Shown here piece by piece: positions 14,000 through 22,168 of a DNA stretch of 23,845 nucleotides. Below the pieces are notes generated by a model, which saw only the letters and a list, made by a program, of their open reading frames with translations, was not told where the DNA came from and did no database searches. The DNA comes from JBBDMW01 sp040878005 (GTDB lineage Bacteria > Chloroflexota > Dehalococcoidia > Lucifugimonadales > Lucifugimonadaceae). Each line of letters opens with the position of its first letter. The stretch's first letter is position 1. The stretch spans positions 1 to 23,845 of the forward strand of contig JBBDMW010000031.1 of assembly GCA_040878005.1 (NCBI GenBank), written 5' to 3'. A program made the position numbers and the translations under genes.

Positions 14000-15667
14000 A
14001 TGAACAAGAGACTCTCCGGGACCCAGACACCCGCCGCCCTCGACGGCGCAGCCCTCCGCGTGATGATGCAGGCAGCGACGGCGGCGCTTGAGGCCAACCG
14101 TGAGCAAATAAACGCCCTCAACGTGTTCCCTGTGCCAGACGGGGACACGGGGACAAACATGCACCTCACCATGCTGACGGTGGTGGAAGAGGCTGTGGCC
14201 GCAGCGAATGAGGGCGCAGGCGACACGGCGAATGGGATGGCCCGTTCTGCGCTGTTGGGGGCCAGGGGCAACAGCGGCCTGATACTGGCGCAGTTTTTCA
14301 GGGGCCTGGCTGACGCCCTGGCCACCGAGCACTTTCTCTTTGGCCACACGCTTGCCACCGCGCTCCGAAAGGCGTCTGACAGGGCGTACTCGTCTGTGCC
14401 TGACCCCAAAGAAGGCACGATGCTCACGGTCTTCCGGGAGTGCGCAGAGGCTCTTGAGAAGAACGTGAGGCACGGCCAGACCATCGAAGAAGCATGGACC
14501 ATAGCGGTGGATCAGACGCGGGATACGGTGGCCCGCACACCGTCCATGCTGGATGTGCTGCGGGAGGCCGGTGTCGTGGACTCCGGCGGCCATGGCTTCT
14601 CTGTGATGCTGTCTGGCGCCTTACAGGCTTTGCGGGGCGAGGGTGATGGCTCGGCAATAGTTGCGGCGCCTGCACCGGAGGGCATGGATGCACTCGGCGA
14701 TGGAGTGATTCGGGCCGGGTTCTTTGAGTCGGTCCAGGAAGAGATCTGGGGCTACTGCACAGTGTTTGCCATCGAGGGGCAGTCACTTAACCCTGATGCA
14801 GTGCGGGCAGAGATAGCACATCTTGGCAAGTCAGCAGTTGTGGCGGGAGACAGCCAGGCTGTGAAGGTTCACATCCACATGCAGGACCCCGGCCAGGCAA
14901 TCAGCTACGGCACCTCGCTGGGCACCCTGTCCCATATAGATATCAAGAACATGGACGAGCAGGCGCATGAGCTTGCCGCAACGCAACGGAAGCAGCCTGT
15001 GCCAGCCTTTGAGGCGTCCGTGGTTGCTGTGGCGGCTGGAGATGGCCTGGTGGAGCTGTTCCGCAGCACCGGCCTGGGCGCATGCTCGATTGTGCCGGGC
15101 GGCGATTCCATGAACCCCAGCACGCGGGACCTGCTGGAAGCAGTTGAGCGCTCACCGTGCGATAAGGTGATACTCCTACCGAACAACAAGAACATCATGG
15201 GCACGGCGGAGCAGGTCGATGAGCTGACGGAAAAGCAGGTCGTGGTGGTGCCAACCCGTTCCATACAGGCGGGCGTCGCAGCGCTGCTGGCCTATTCTCC
15301 AGATGCAACGCTAGAGGACAATGTCCGGGAGATGCAGCAGGCAGCGTCAGCAGTCCGGTCCGGCGCTGTGTTCAAAGCCACCCGTGATGTCACCTCGGGC
15401 GATTTGCAGGTAAAGACGGGAGAGTACACCGCTCTCCTGGACGAAGAGATATGCGGTTCGGGCGACGACCCCGAATCCGTACTCATCTCAATGCTGGATG
15501 GACAGGTCCCGCCTGACAGCCTTGTAACTATCTACTGGGGCGACGGCATTGAGGCCGACGCCGCGAATGAGACGTGCGAGCGGGTCCGCTCCTGCCTGCC
15601 TGGCGCCGAGGTTGAACTGGTGCCGGGCGGTCAGCAGCATTATGAATACCTGGTGTCGATAGAGTAA
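14000..15667 (+). CDS. fakA: Fatty acid kinase catalytic subunit FakA (DAK2 domain, YloV-like)
   Basis: A 555-residue protein of normal length. The N-terminal DhaL-like kinase domain has the Mg-ATP motif NVFPVPDGDTGTNMHLTM (41-58) with its aspartates, GARGNSG (87-93) and DSGGHGF (194-200). The C-terminal part (about 250-555) is the DegV-like FakA domain. FakA phosphorylates fatty acids held by FakB, feeding acyl-phosphate into phospholipid synthesis. I place the start at the ATG at 14000, preceded by GGAGGAG at 13983-13989; the frame is open to 13919 but gives an Arg-rich, unconserved extension. The partner FakB gene is 118 bases downstream and recG follows that. The kinase role is well founded for the family; the substrate preference here is inferred. 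Confidence 0.93.
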   Translation: MNKRLSGTQTPAALDGAALRVMMQAATAALEANREQINALNVFPVPDGDTGTNMHLTMLTVVEEAVAAANEGAGDTANGMARSALLGARGNSGLILAQFFRGLADALATEHFLFGHTLATALRKASDRAYSSVPDPKEGTMLTVFRECAEALEKNVRHGQTIEEAWTIAVDQTRDTVARTPSMLDVLREAGVVDSGGHGFSVMLSGALQALRGEGDGSAIVAAPAPEGMDALGDGVIRAGFFESVQEEIWGYCTVFAIEGQSLNPDAVRAEIAHLGKSAVVAGDSQAVKVHIHMQDPGQAISYGTSLGTLSHIDIKNMDEQAHELAATQRKQPVPAFEASVVAVAAGDGLVELFRSTGLGACSIVPGGDSMNPSTRDLLEAVERSPCDKVILLPNNKNIMGTAEQVDELTEKQVVVVPTRSIQAGVAALLAYSPDATLEDNVREMQQAASAVRSGAVFKATRDVTSGDLQVKTGEYTALLDEEICGSGDDPESVLISMLDGQVPPDSLVTIYWGDGIEADAANETCERVRSCLPGAEVELVPGGQQHYEYLVSIE

Positions 15668-15785
15668 TCTGCCTGCTTCATCGTCCCCAGGTGATGTCGC
15701 TCGTGGTATCGCTGGGCAGTGAGGAACCGGGAGCCTGCTTGCAGAGTCAAGCTGAGAAGGACGAACGTGAACGGATGACACCGCC

Positions 15786-16634
15786 ATGAAGATCGCCGTT
15801 GTAACCGATAGCACCTCTGATATCCCGCCCGGCCTCGCGGCGGAGCGTAGTATCTGCGTGATTCCGCTCAACGTTCATATTGGCTCCGAGACTTACCTGG
15901 ATGGCGTGACGCTTAAGGCGGACGAGTTTTACAAGCGCCTGCAGTCGGGCGGTGAGTTGCCGACGACTTCACAGCCGTCGGCCGGCGCGTTCGTCGAGGC
16001 GTACCAGAAACTTGCGGAATCGTTCGATGCGATTGTGTCAGTGCACATATCTTCCAGGGTAAGCGGCACACACAACTCTGCAGTGCAGGCGAAAGAGGAG
16101 ATGAGCGACAGCGGAACGCGCATTGAGGTTGTGGACACGCTCCAGGCGTCGATGGGGCTGGGGCTGGTTGCGCTGGGCGTCGCTGATGCCGTCAAAGCTG
16201 GCGCAAACGTGGATGAAACGGTGGAGACGGCAAAGTCACTGAGCGGTCGAGCCAGCTTTTTTGGCCTGGTGGACACACTGGAGTATCTTCAAAAGGGCGG
16301 GCGAATAGGCAGGGCGCAGATGTATCTTGGCTCCCTGCTTCGCATCAAGCCCATTCTCAGCCTGGTGGATGGCGTGGCACACCCACTGGACCGTGCCCGC
16401 ACCTGGTCACGCGGGTACGCCCGGGTCAAGGAGATCACGGAGGAGGCAGCCCCGTTGTCAGCTCTTGCGGTGATGCACAGCACTGATTCTGAACCAACAG
16501 ACCGCCTTGCCTCAGAGCTTGCCCGCCTGGTGCCCGGTGGCGAGGTCGTCAAAGCCCAGTTCGGACCGGTGCTGGGCACCTACCTCGGCCCTGGCTCAAT
16601 CGGCATAAGCCTGATCAGGGCAACGGAGGACTGA
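15786..16634 (+). CDS. fakB: DegV family fatty-acid-binding protein FakB
   Basis: A 282-residue DegV protein of standard length. It binds a single fatty acid in a deep pocket and presents its carboxylate to FakA. The family motifs are VTDSTSDIP (6-14), TSQPS (61-65), SSRVSGTHNSA (89-99) and EYLQKGGRIGRA near 175. It is directly downstream of fakA on the same strand, which makes the FakAB assignment strong. The ATG at 15786 matches the family start MKIAVVTDS, but only a weak purine stretch precedes it. Its stop is followed after four bases by recG, so the two are co-transcribed. Many bacteria carry several FakB proteins with different chain preference; the sequence does not tell which this is. 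Confidence 0.92.
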   Translation: MKIAVVTDSTSDIPPGLAAERSICVIPLNVHIGSETYLDGVTLKADEFYKRLQSGGELPTTSQPSAGAFVEAYQKLAESFDAIVSVHISSRVSGTHNSAVQAKEEMSDSGTRIEVVDTLQASMGLGLVALGVADAVKAGANVDETVETAKSLSGRASFFGLVDTLEYLQKGGRIGRAQMYLGSLLRIKPILSLVDGVAHPLDRARTWSRGYARVKEITEEAAPLSALAVMHSTDSEPTDRLASELARLVPGGEVVKAQFGPVLGTYLGPGSIGISLIRATED

Positions 16635-16638
16635 CACG

Positions 16639-19188
16639 TTGGACCGGACGCCCCGTCGTGCGTCCGCCAGCCCGGCACGGGGCCAGGCGCGTCAACCCGG
16701 CCGCGCTAGCGCGCTTATCAGGATCCTTGCGCTGGAAAGCAGGCAGGGGTTCACCGACCGGGCCGTGATAGGCGGGCTGGACAGGTTTATATCCGCCGCC
16801 GCTGGTGAAATTCCGTGGCTGTCCGCCGAGCCTCCACTGCAAGGGCGTTCATATGCGGCGCTATCTCCAGTGGAACGTCGGCGCTGGGCCGCCAGTGTGC
16901 AGGCGAGGCTGGAAGGACGAGCCTCGGCGCAGCCAGCTGAGAACGCATCCAGAGACGCTCCCACAACGCTTTCAAGAGGTCACCAGGCAGCAGCAGGAGC
17001 CAACGCACCTAAGAAAGCAGGCAGGCAGGCGGCTTCGAGGAAAGCGCCAAAGCAACCGCTGTTCCTGCGGTCCACCTTTGAAGAGTTGCCGTTCATAACG
17101 AAGGTCACTCGTCCGAAGTTGGAGCGCATGGGGCTTCGCACGCTCCATGATCTCCTCTGGCTGTTCCCGCATCGTCACATCGACTACTCGAAGGTCACGA
17201 AGATCGGCGAGGTGGAGCTGGGAATGGAGACCACTGTCGTTGGGCACGTGGTCAGGTCAGAAAGCGTGCAGATTGGGCCAAAGCCGGGGGCTGCGCGCAC
17301 GCTCATAAGCGATGGAACCGGGCTCCTGAGCGCCACTTTCTTCCGGCAGTCGTACCTTGTGAACAGGTTCCGCCCGGGGCTCAACCTGGCCCTGAGCGGC
17401 GTCATCGGGGAGTTCAATGGCCGGGCCCAGATGGAGAACCCTGAGCACGATGTGCTGCCACGGTCAGGTGATACTTCCAGCCTGACACATGCCGGCATAC
17501 TGGTGCCCGTGTATCCCGCGACCGAGGGTCTGCAACAGCGAACGCTGCGCACCGCGGTACGCAATGCGCTGGATGCCGGCCTGCCAATGATCGAAGAGCA
17601 CCTCCCGACCGACATTCGGGACCGGCACGGCATGCCCCCGGTCGATAAGGCTGTGGCCGACATGCACTTTCCTGCGGACCAGGTTGTGCGTGAATCAGCA
17701 AGGCGACGGCTGGCGTTCGATGAACTGTTCATAAACCAGCTTGGAGTGCTGCGCCGCAAGATGGCGTGGCGAAACCGGGGAGGCGGCATTGAGATACCGG
17801 ACGCCATGCCTCGCCTGGAACGGTTCATCGGTTCGCTTGACTTCAATCTGACCGACGATCAGCAGGAATCCCTGTCGGCCATACTGGCGGACATGGCGAC
17901 CGGCGCTCCAATGGGCCGGCTTTTGCAGGGCGAGGTCGGCAGCGGCAAGACGGTAGTGGCGCTCGCCTCCATGCTCGCTGTGGCGGCCGAGGGGTACCAG
18001 GGTGCGCTTATGGCGCCCACGGAGGTGCTGGCGGAGCAGCACTTTCTGAGCATTACCCGGCAGATGGGCGCGGCCGAGTCAGGCTGGGGCCTGGACACCA
18101 TCCGGGAAGTCACCGTGCCCGGCCTGGGACGGGAACCGGTGCGGGTCGGGCTGCTGATAGGCAGCCTCAGGGCTGGTGTGAAATCAGAGATGCACCGCCT
18201 CATCGCAGAGGGCCAGGTGGACATCCTGATCGGCACGCATGCCCTGTTACAGGAGACGGTGAACATCCCGCGCCTGGCGCTGGCGGTAGTCGACGAACAG
18301 CACCGCTTCGGCGTGGAGCAGCGTGGCGCCCTGACGGCAAGGGAGCCGCGTCCCCACCTGCTGGCCATGTCTGCCACACCGATACCGCGCTCGCTCAACC
18401 TGACCGTGTTTGGCGACCTGGATATCTCGACATTGCGTGTATTGCCTGTGGGCCGCCAGCCCATTGAGACCCGATGGGCCAAGTCGGCCAAGGCAGCGGA
18501 GCGGGCGTTTGACCTGGTGCGGACTGAGGTGGCGGCGGGCAGGCAGGCGTTCGTGGTGTGTCCGCTGGTTGAGGAGTCGGAGCAGGTGCAGGCGCGAGCG
18601 GCGACAATGGAGTACGAGCGACTGTCCGAAGGAGAGTTCGCAGGGCTGAACGTGGGCCTGCTTCACGGCAGGATGACATTGGCTGAGAAGCAGGAGGTCA
18701 TGGACCGGTTCAGGTCCGGAGAGACGGATGCACTGGTGGCGACTCCTGTCATCGAGGTTGGTGTGGATGTGCCAAATGCAACCGTGATGCTCATAGAGAG
18801 CGCGGACCGCTTTGGCCTGGCGCAGCTTCACCAGTTCCGCGGCAGGGTTGGCCGCGGCGCTCACAAGAGCTACTGCGTGCTGCTGGCGGACAACCCGTCA
18901 TCGGACGCGCGGGCCAGGTTGTCGGTTGTGGAGCGCACATCGGACGGGTTTGAACTGGCTGAAGAAGACCTTCGACTGCGCGGCCCCGGTGATTATCTTG
19001 GCACCCGCCAGAGCGGCTGGGCGGAGCTTAAAGTAGCCACGATCACCGACGTGGACCTTTTGGGCCTGGCTCGCGCTGAGGCGACCGACATCCTGGCCGC
19101 TGACCCCGGCCTCGCCGCACCCGGCCACCGTGCGCTGGCAGCTGAGTTGAAGCGGGTCACGGAGCACCGCCCGGCAGAGTTTTCGTAA
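16639..19188 (+). CDS. recG: ATP-dependent DNA helicase RecG
   Basis: An 849-residue RecG, longer than the roughly 690 residues of E. coli RecG because of an N-terminal extension of about 140 residues that is partly Ala/Arg/Pro-rich. It remodels stalled replication forks and Holliday junctions. The wedge/OB domain begins at about 170 (PHRHIDYSKVTKIGEVELGM). The helicase motifs are Walker A GEVGSGKT (431-438), the DEQH box (552-555), SATPIPRS, IEVGVDVPNATVM and QFRGRVGRG (732-740). The start is a TTG at 16639: GGAGGA at 16625-16630 sits eight bases upstream, and the fakB stop lies four bases before it. The extension resembles those in other long RecG proteins and is probably real, though its N-terminal part is low complexity. 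Confidence 0.95.
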   Translation: MDRTPRRASASPARGQARQPGRASALIRILALESRQGFTDRAVIGGLDRFISAAAGEIPWLSAEPPLQGRSYAALSPVERRRWAASVQARLEGRASAQPAENASRDAPTTLSRGHQAAAGANAPKKAGRQAASRKAPKQPLFLRSTFEELPFITKVTRPKLERMGLRTLHDLLWLFPHRHIDYSKVTKIGEVELGMETTVVGHVVRSESVQIGPKPGAARTLISDGTGLLSATFFRQSYLVNRFRPGLNLALSGVIGEFNGRAQMENPEHDVLPRSGDTSSLTHAGILVPVYPATEGLQQRTLRTAVRNALDAGLPMIEEHLPTDIRDRHGMPPVDKAVADMHFPADQVVRESARRRLAFDELFINQLGVLRRKMAWRNRGGGIEIPDAMPRLERFIGSLDFNLTDDQQESLSAILADMATGAPMGRLLQGEVGSGKTVVALASMLAVAAEGYQGALMAPTEVLAEQHFLSITRQMGAAESGWGLDTIREVTVPGLGREPVRVGLLIGSLRAGVKSEMHRLIAEGQVDILIGTHALLQETVNIPRLALAVVDEQHRFGVEQRGALTAREPRPHLLAMSATPIPRSLNLTVFGDLDISTLRVLPVGRQPIETRWAKSAKAAERAFDLVRTEVAAGRQAFVVCPLVEESEQVQARAATMEYERLSEGEFAGLNVGLLHGRMTLAEKQEVMDRFRSGETDALVATPVIEVGVDVPNATVMLIESADRFGLAQLHQFRGRVGRGAHKSYCVLLADNPSSDARARLSVVERTSDGFELAEEDLRLRGPGDYLGTRQSGWAELKVATITDVDLLGLARAEATDILAADPGLAAPGHRALAAELKRVTEHRPAEFS

Positions 19189-19248
19189 ACTGCCCGCACC
19201 CGGCCGTGGCGCTGGCTGCGGATTTGAACTATATCTCTGGAGGGGATG

Positions 19249-20013
19249 ATGCCTGACAGCAAGAAGATACTCGTCACCGGCATGAGCGGGCTTATCGGCG
19301 GCCTTGCCGGGCGCCGGCTGGCAGAGCGCTATGAAGTCCGTGCCTTGAACCGCCGGCCGGTCGAAGGCTTCGAGACTGTGGAAGCAGACATCACCGATAT
19401 GGACGCTATTCGGCCGGCGTTCGAAGGCGTGGACACGGTGGTCCACATGGCGGCCTACCTGGGCGATGACGACGGCATGCAGATGGAAGTGAACGTCAAC
19501 GGGACGTACAACGTTTTTGAAGCTGCACGCGAGGCAGGAGTGCGCCGGGTGGTGTTCGGCAGTTCAGGCGCAACCATGCAGGCATATGAGAATGAAGAGC
19601 CGTTCAAGGCGTTGACCGAGGGGCGGCCCGGCGACATCTCAGGTCCGCGCCCGCTCATAACGCACCTGGACCCTGTGCGGCCCTACCGGATCTATGGCGT
19701 TGCGAAGGTCTGGGGCGAGACTCTGGGCCGGCAGTGTTCAGAGGCCTACGGGATGTCGGTGCTGTGCATTCGCCTGGGGCGGGTGCGCGAGGACGACCGC
19801 CCGGCCAATGCCCGGGAGGCGGCTGTATACCTGAGCCACCGCGACGCGGCGCAGATCATTGAAAGGTGCGTTGACGCCCCGGACCATGTGAAGTTCGACA
19901 TCTTCTACGGCGTTTCTGACAACTTCACGAGGTTCCGCGACATAGCGCACGCCGCCGAAGTGCTTGGCTATGTTCCGCAGGACGGCATCAAGCATTGGCC
20001 TCTGCCCGGTTAA
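19249..20013 (+). CDS. NAD-dependent epimerase/dehydratase (extended SDR)
   Basis: A 254-residue Rossmann enzyme of the extended short-chain family, usually acting on sugars or related carbonyl compounds. The nucleotide-binding motif is TGMSGLIGG (10-18), the catalytic YxxxK is YGVAK (149-153) and the serine is in FGSSGA (103-108). The C-terminal substrate domain is short, ending in HWPLPG. Substrate and pathway cannot be told; close relatives are annotated as UDP-glucose 4-epimerase-like or uronate dehydrogenase-like. Two ATG codons in tandem (19246, 19249) follow a strong GGAGGGG; the spacing favours the second. It stands alone after recG with a 60-base gap and converges with the cytochrome gene. 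Confidence 0.9.
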   Translation: MPDSKKILVTGMSGLIGGLAGRRLAERYEVRALNRRPVEGFETVEADITDMDAIRPAFEGVDTVVHMAAYLGDDDGMQMEVNVNGTYNVFEAAREAGVRRVVFGSSGATMQAYENEEPFKALTEGRPGDISGPRPLITHLDPVRPYRIYGVAKVWGETLGRQCSEAYGMSVLCIRLGRVREDDRPANAREAAVYLSHRDAAQIIERCVDAPDHVKFDIFYGVSDNFTRFRDIAHAAEVLGYVPQDGIKHWPLPG

Positions 20014-20073
20014 CGGCGTACAGGTGAATATGCGGTCGCTTTTGGCGGCTCAAGACAGGCTGTTGCCGGTGTC

Positions 20074-20556
20074 TCAACCGCCGTACCGCTGAATCTGCTC
20101 CTCATATTGTTGGGATTCGTCTATCTGTGTCTGCCTGACGTCTTCTGGCCAGAAGGTCTTTATGTATGCCACCACGGCCCTGACCTCTTCCTCAGAAAGC
20201 TCTTCGCGCCAGGTGGGCATCACATCGCCGCCTGGCACGCCGTCCAGGATCCAATCCACCAGGAGCCTGTCCGGATGATGCGCGGTGTGCCCCGCGTCGG
20301 TATGAGGGGGCGCAGAGGCCAGTGGCGGCGGAGTCGTCGCATCTCCATGGCATAAGGCACAGTTCTCCTGGTAAATGGGCTGCCCCCGGCCCACCAGCTC
20401 ATCCGTGGGAACTATTGGGTATGACGAGGCGCCCGCATCGCTGCCGCATGCGGTGAGGATGATCGATGCCGCCATGACAATGAAAGCGACTACCGGCAAC
20501 GGGCGCCTGACGCCACTTTTGCGTGCGACACGTAAGTATGAACGGGTCAACCCCAA
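20074..20556 (-). CDS. Lipoprotein cytochrome c (monohaem, class I type)
   Basis: A 160-residue exported lipoprotein. A basic n-region (1-20) is followed by a hydrophobic helix (VVAFIVMAASIIL, 22-34) and the lipobox LTAC with the anchored cysteine at 37. The haem-attachment site is CALCH (66-70), and M113 in GGDVMPTW is the likely sixth ligand. The haem domain is compact (about 53-138) and is followed by a Gln/Glu-rich tail. It should carry electrons on the outer face of the membrane. No oxidase, reductase or cytochrome maturation gene is nearby, so its partner is unknown. The start is probably a TTG at 20556, or another TTG at 20550; no ATG precedes the signal peptide core. Confidence 0.85.
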   Translation of the reverse strand: MGLTRSYLRVARKSGVRRPLPVVAFIVMAASIILTACGSDAGASSYPIVPTDELVGRGQPIYQENCALCHGDATTPPPLASAPPHTDAGHTAHHPDRLLVDWILDGVPGGDVMPTWREELSEEEVRAVVAYIKTFWPEDVRQTQIDESQQYEEQIQRYGG

Positions 20557-20587
20557 CCCTCGCTGACTCCCTGGCGCTGGATGTTTA

Positions 20588-20643
20588 ACCGGCAGGTGCA
20601 GCCCCGCTGTTGCCCTGAACGGAGGAAGTCTGCGCCTGCCGGT
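20588..20643. repeat. 14-base stem inverted repeat upstream of the cytochrome c gene
   Basis: ACCGGCAGGTGCAG (20588-20601) pairs with CTGCGCCTGCCGGT (20630-20643) over 14 positions, counting one G-U pair on the plus strand; on the minus strand that position is a C/A mismatch. The loop is 28 bases. It lies between the end of the short-chain dehydrogenase gene and the start of the cytochrome gene. There is no U-run. Confidence 0.55.
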
Positions 20644-20664
20644 CTTGAGACTTTCAACAAGACC
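20641..20664. terminator. Hairpin just downstream of the short-chain dehydrogenase stop
   Basis: GGTCTTG (20641-20647) and CAAGACC (20658-20664) form a seven-base perfect stem with a ten-base loop. On the minus strand it comes six bases after the dehydrogenase stop, the usual place for a terminator, but no T-run follows. It abuts the larger inverted repeat at 20588-20643. Confidence 0.4.
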
Positions 20665-20670
20665 CGATTC

Positions 20671-21480
20671 CTAGACCATCACCTGTCCGCCATCACATTG
20701 GATGGTTTGGCCCGTGATGTTCCTTGCGTCTTCGGAGGCCAGGAATGCCGCCAGGGCGCCGATGTCTGATGGCTCCTGCGCGCGGCCAAGAGGCATGACT
20801 TCCTTGAGCGCGGCATCAAACACAGCACGCTTATCCTGACCCACAATCGCGGCGTCGCCCTGCTTCTCGCGGTTTGCCATCCAGTCCTGGTGGAACTGCG
20901 TCCAGATGCGGCCGGGGCCAATGCCGTTCACATTGATGTTATCCGCTGCAGCCTCTTTGGCCACGGCCTGCGTGTAGGCGATAACCGCGATTTTGGTGGT
21001 GGCATAGTACGCGGTTGAGTACCGCGGGGCACGGGCGGCGACCGATGCAATGTTGATGATCTTGCCGTACTTGCGCTCACGCATGTGCGGCAGAACAGCC
21101 TCGGTAACGTCTGCGAGGCCCTTCACGTTCACCTTCCAGGTGAACTCCCAGTCGATATCCCTGGCAGCACCGACACCGGTCGATCCGGGCGCCCCGGCAA
21201 CACCTGCGTTGTTGACCAGTATGTCTATCTGGCCCAACTCTGAAAGCACTTTCTGAACGCCTTCAGTGATGCTCTCATTGTTGGTCACGTCCATATGAAC
21301 GGCGACAGCCTTTCGCCCCAGCTTGCGGACCTGCTCGGCGGCGTTCGCTGAATTGTCATCGTTGATGTCAGATATGGCTATGTCAGCGCCCTGCTCCGCG
21401 AGCCTGAGCACGATGCCGAGCCCGAGGCCCTGCCCGCCGCCGGTTACAAGCGCGGTCTTTCCTGAAAGGTCTGCCAGCAT
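20671..21480 (-). CDS. Short-chain dehydrogenase/reductase (classical SDR)
   Basis: A 269-residue NAD(P)-dependent oxidoreductase of the FabG-like classical family. The cofactor motif is TGGGQGLG (13-20), followed by NNAG (90-93), the catalytic serine S146 in INIASVAA and YATTK (159-163). D38 at the end of the second strand (ISDIND) suggests NAD rather than NADP. The C-terminus GQTIQCDGGQVMV is typical. The substrate is unknown; a 3-hydroxyacyl or small alcohol is possible. The ATG at 21480 has GGAGG about eight bases upstream. It is followed by the cytochrome gene on the same strand after 114 bases containing two hairpins, so the two are probably separate transcripts. Confidence 0.93.
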   Translation of the reverse strand: MLADLSGKTALVTGGGQGLGLGIVLRLAEQGADIAISDINDDNSANAAEQVRKLGRKAVAVHMDVTNNESITEGVQKVLSELGQIDILVNNAGVAGAPGSTGVGAARDIDWEFTWKVNVKGLADVTEAVLPHMRERKYGKIINIASVAARAPRYSTAYYATTKIAVIAYTQAVAKEAAADNINVNGIGPGRIWTQFHQDWMANREKQGDAAIVGQDKRAVFDAALKEVMPLGRAQEPSDIGALAAFLASEDARNITGQTIQCDGGQVMV

Positions 21481-21702
21481 TCCGTTTCCTCCATTGGGCC
21501 GGTTCTAGTTCCGGCCTGTTACTGCTCTAATGTCCAATCACGAAACCTACCACCAGCGAGGCGGTCTTGCACGTCCGGCCGCAACGGGGACATGTTGTGC
21601 CCATGCGCCGTTCGGCCCGCTCCGCTGCTAAAGTGTCTGCGGCCTGTGACTGTATGCCCGGCTTCAGGGTCCGTTAAACCTACAGATATCCAGGAATTCT
21701 TG

Positions 21703-22056
21703 ATGATAAGAAGCATCCTCAAAGTTGAGGGGTTGGCATTGCTTGTGGCATCGGTCTACTTCTACTTTGCCCATGCCGACGGCGGGTGGATCATGTTTGC
21801 GGTGCTTCTGCTCGCGCCGGACATCTCGCTGCTGGGCTTCGTCACTGGAGACAACCGAATCGGCGCCGTTGTATACAACGCCGTTCACAATTACGTGCTG
21901 GCCGCCGGGCTGATTGTGATTGGCGCTGCGCTTGATTCCAGCCTGGCGGTGCAGCTTGGACTCATTCTCGCGGCGCACGTGTCAATGGACCGGGCAATTG
22001 GCTATGGCCTAAAGTACACCACACATTTCAAGCACACGCATATCCAGGCGGTTTGA
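21703..22056 (+). CDS. DUF4260 family small membrane protein
   Basis: A 117-residue integral membrane protein with about four hydrophobic helices (7-23, 28-46, 58-77, 82-95). The C-terminal signature AHVSMDRAIGYGLKY (91-105) and the inner Asp-containing segment LLAPDISLLGF (36-46) match DUF4260, a family of unknown function. The ATG at 21703 has AGGA about eight bases upstream; the frame is open back to 21592, but the extra 37 residues are Cys/Pro-rich and unlike the family. It is divergent from the dehydrogenase gene, with 222 bases between, and followed by the NHL protein gene. No function can be assigned. Confidence 0.85.
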   Translation: MIRSILKVEGLALLVASVYFYFAHADGGWIMFAVLLLAPDISLLGFVTGDNRIGAVVYNAVHNYVLAAGLIVIGAALDSSLAVQLGLILAAHVSMDRAIGYGLKYTTHFKHTHIQAV

Positions 22057-22099
22057 TTCGAGTCGCACACAAGAGTCGTACCCACCTGTTACGAGAAAA

Positions 22100-22134
22100 G
22101 CCGCCGTGTCCTGTCATGGCGTACCATGAGCGGC
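22100..22134 (+). terminator. Possible terminator after the DUF4260 gene
   Basis: TCATGG (22114-22119) and CCATGA (22124-22129) form a hairpin around CGTA, enclosed by GCCGC (22100-22104) and GCGGC (22130-22134) with a nine-base bulge on one side. A short TTT follows. It lies 44 bases after the DUF4260 stop and 35 bases before the NHL gene, so it may separate the two transcripts. The U-tract is poor. Confidence 0.35.
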
Positions 22135-22168
22135 GTTTGATCCATTAAGCCAACCATGCAAGAGAAAC

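Noticed and set aside
13892..14593. 233-residue minus-strand frame over the 5' part of fakA
   Set aside because: Antisense to the conserved kinase motif region, no recognisable domain and no supporting start signal.
20588..20643. Cobalamin-riboswitch-like wording on the plus strand (GCAGGTGCAG, CCCCGCTGT and CCTGCCGG)
   Set aside because: The pieces resemble conserved riboswitch boxes, but the distance between them is too short for the full core, and no plus-strand gene follows: it lies antisense between two minus-strand genes.
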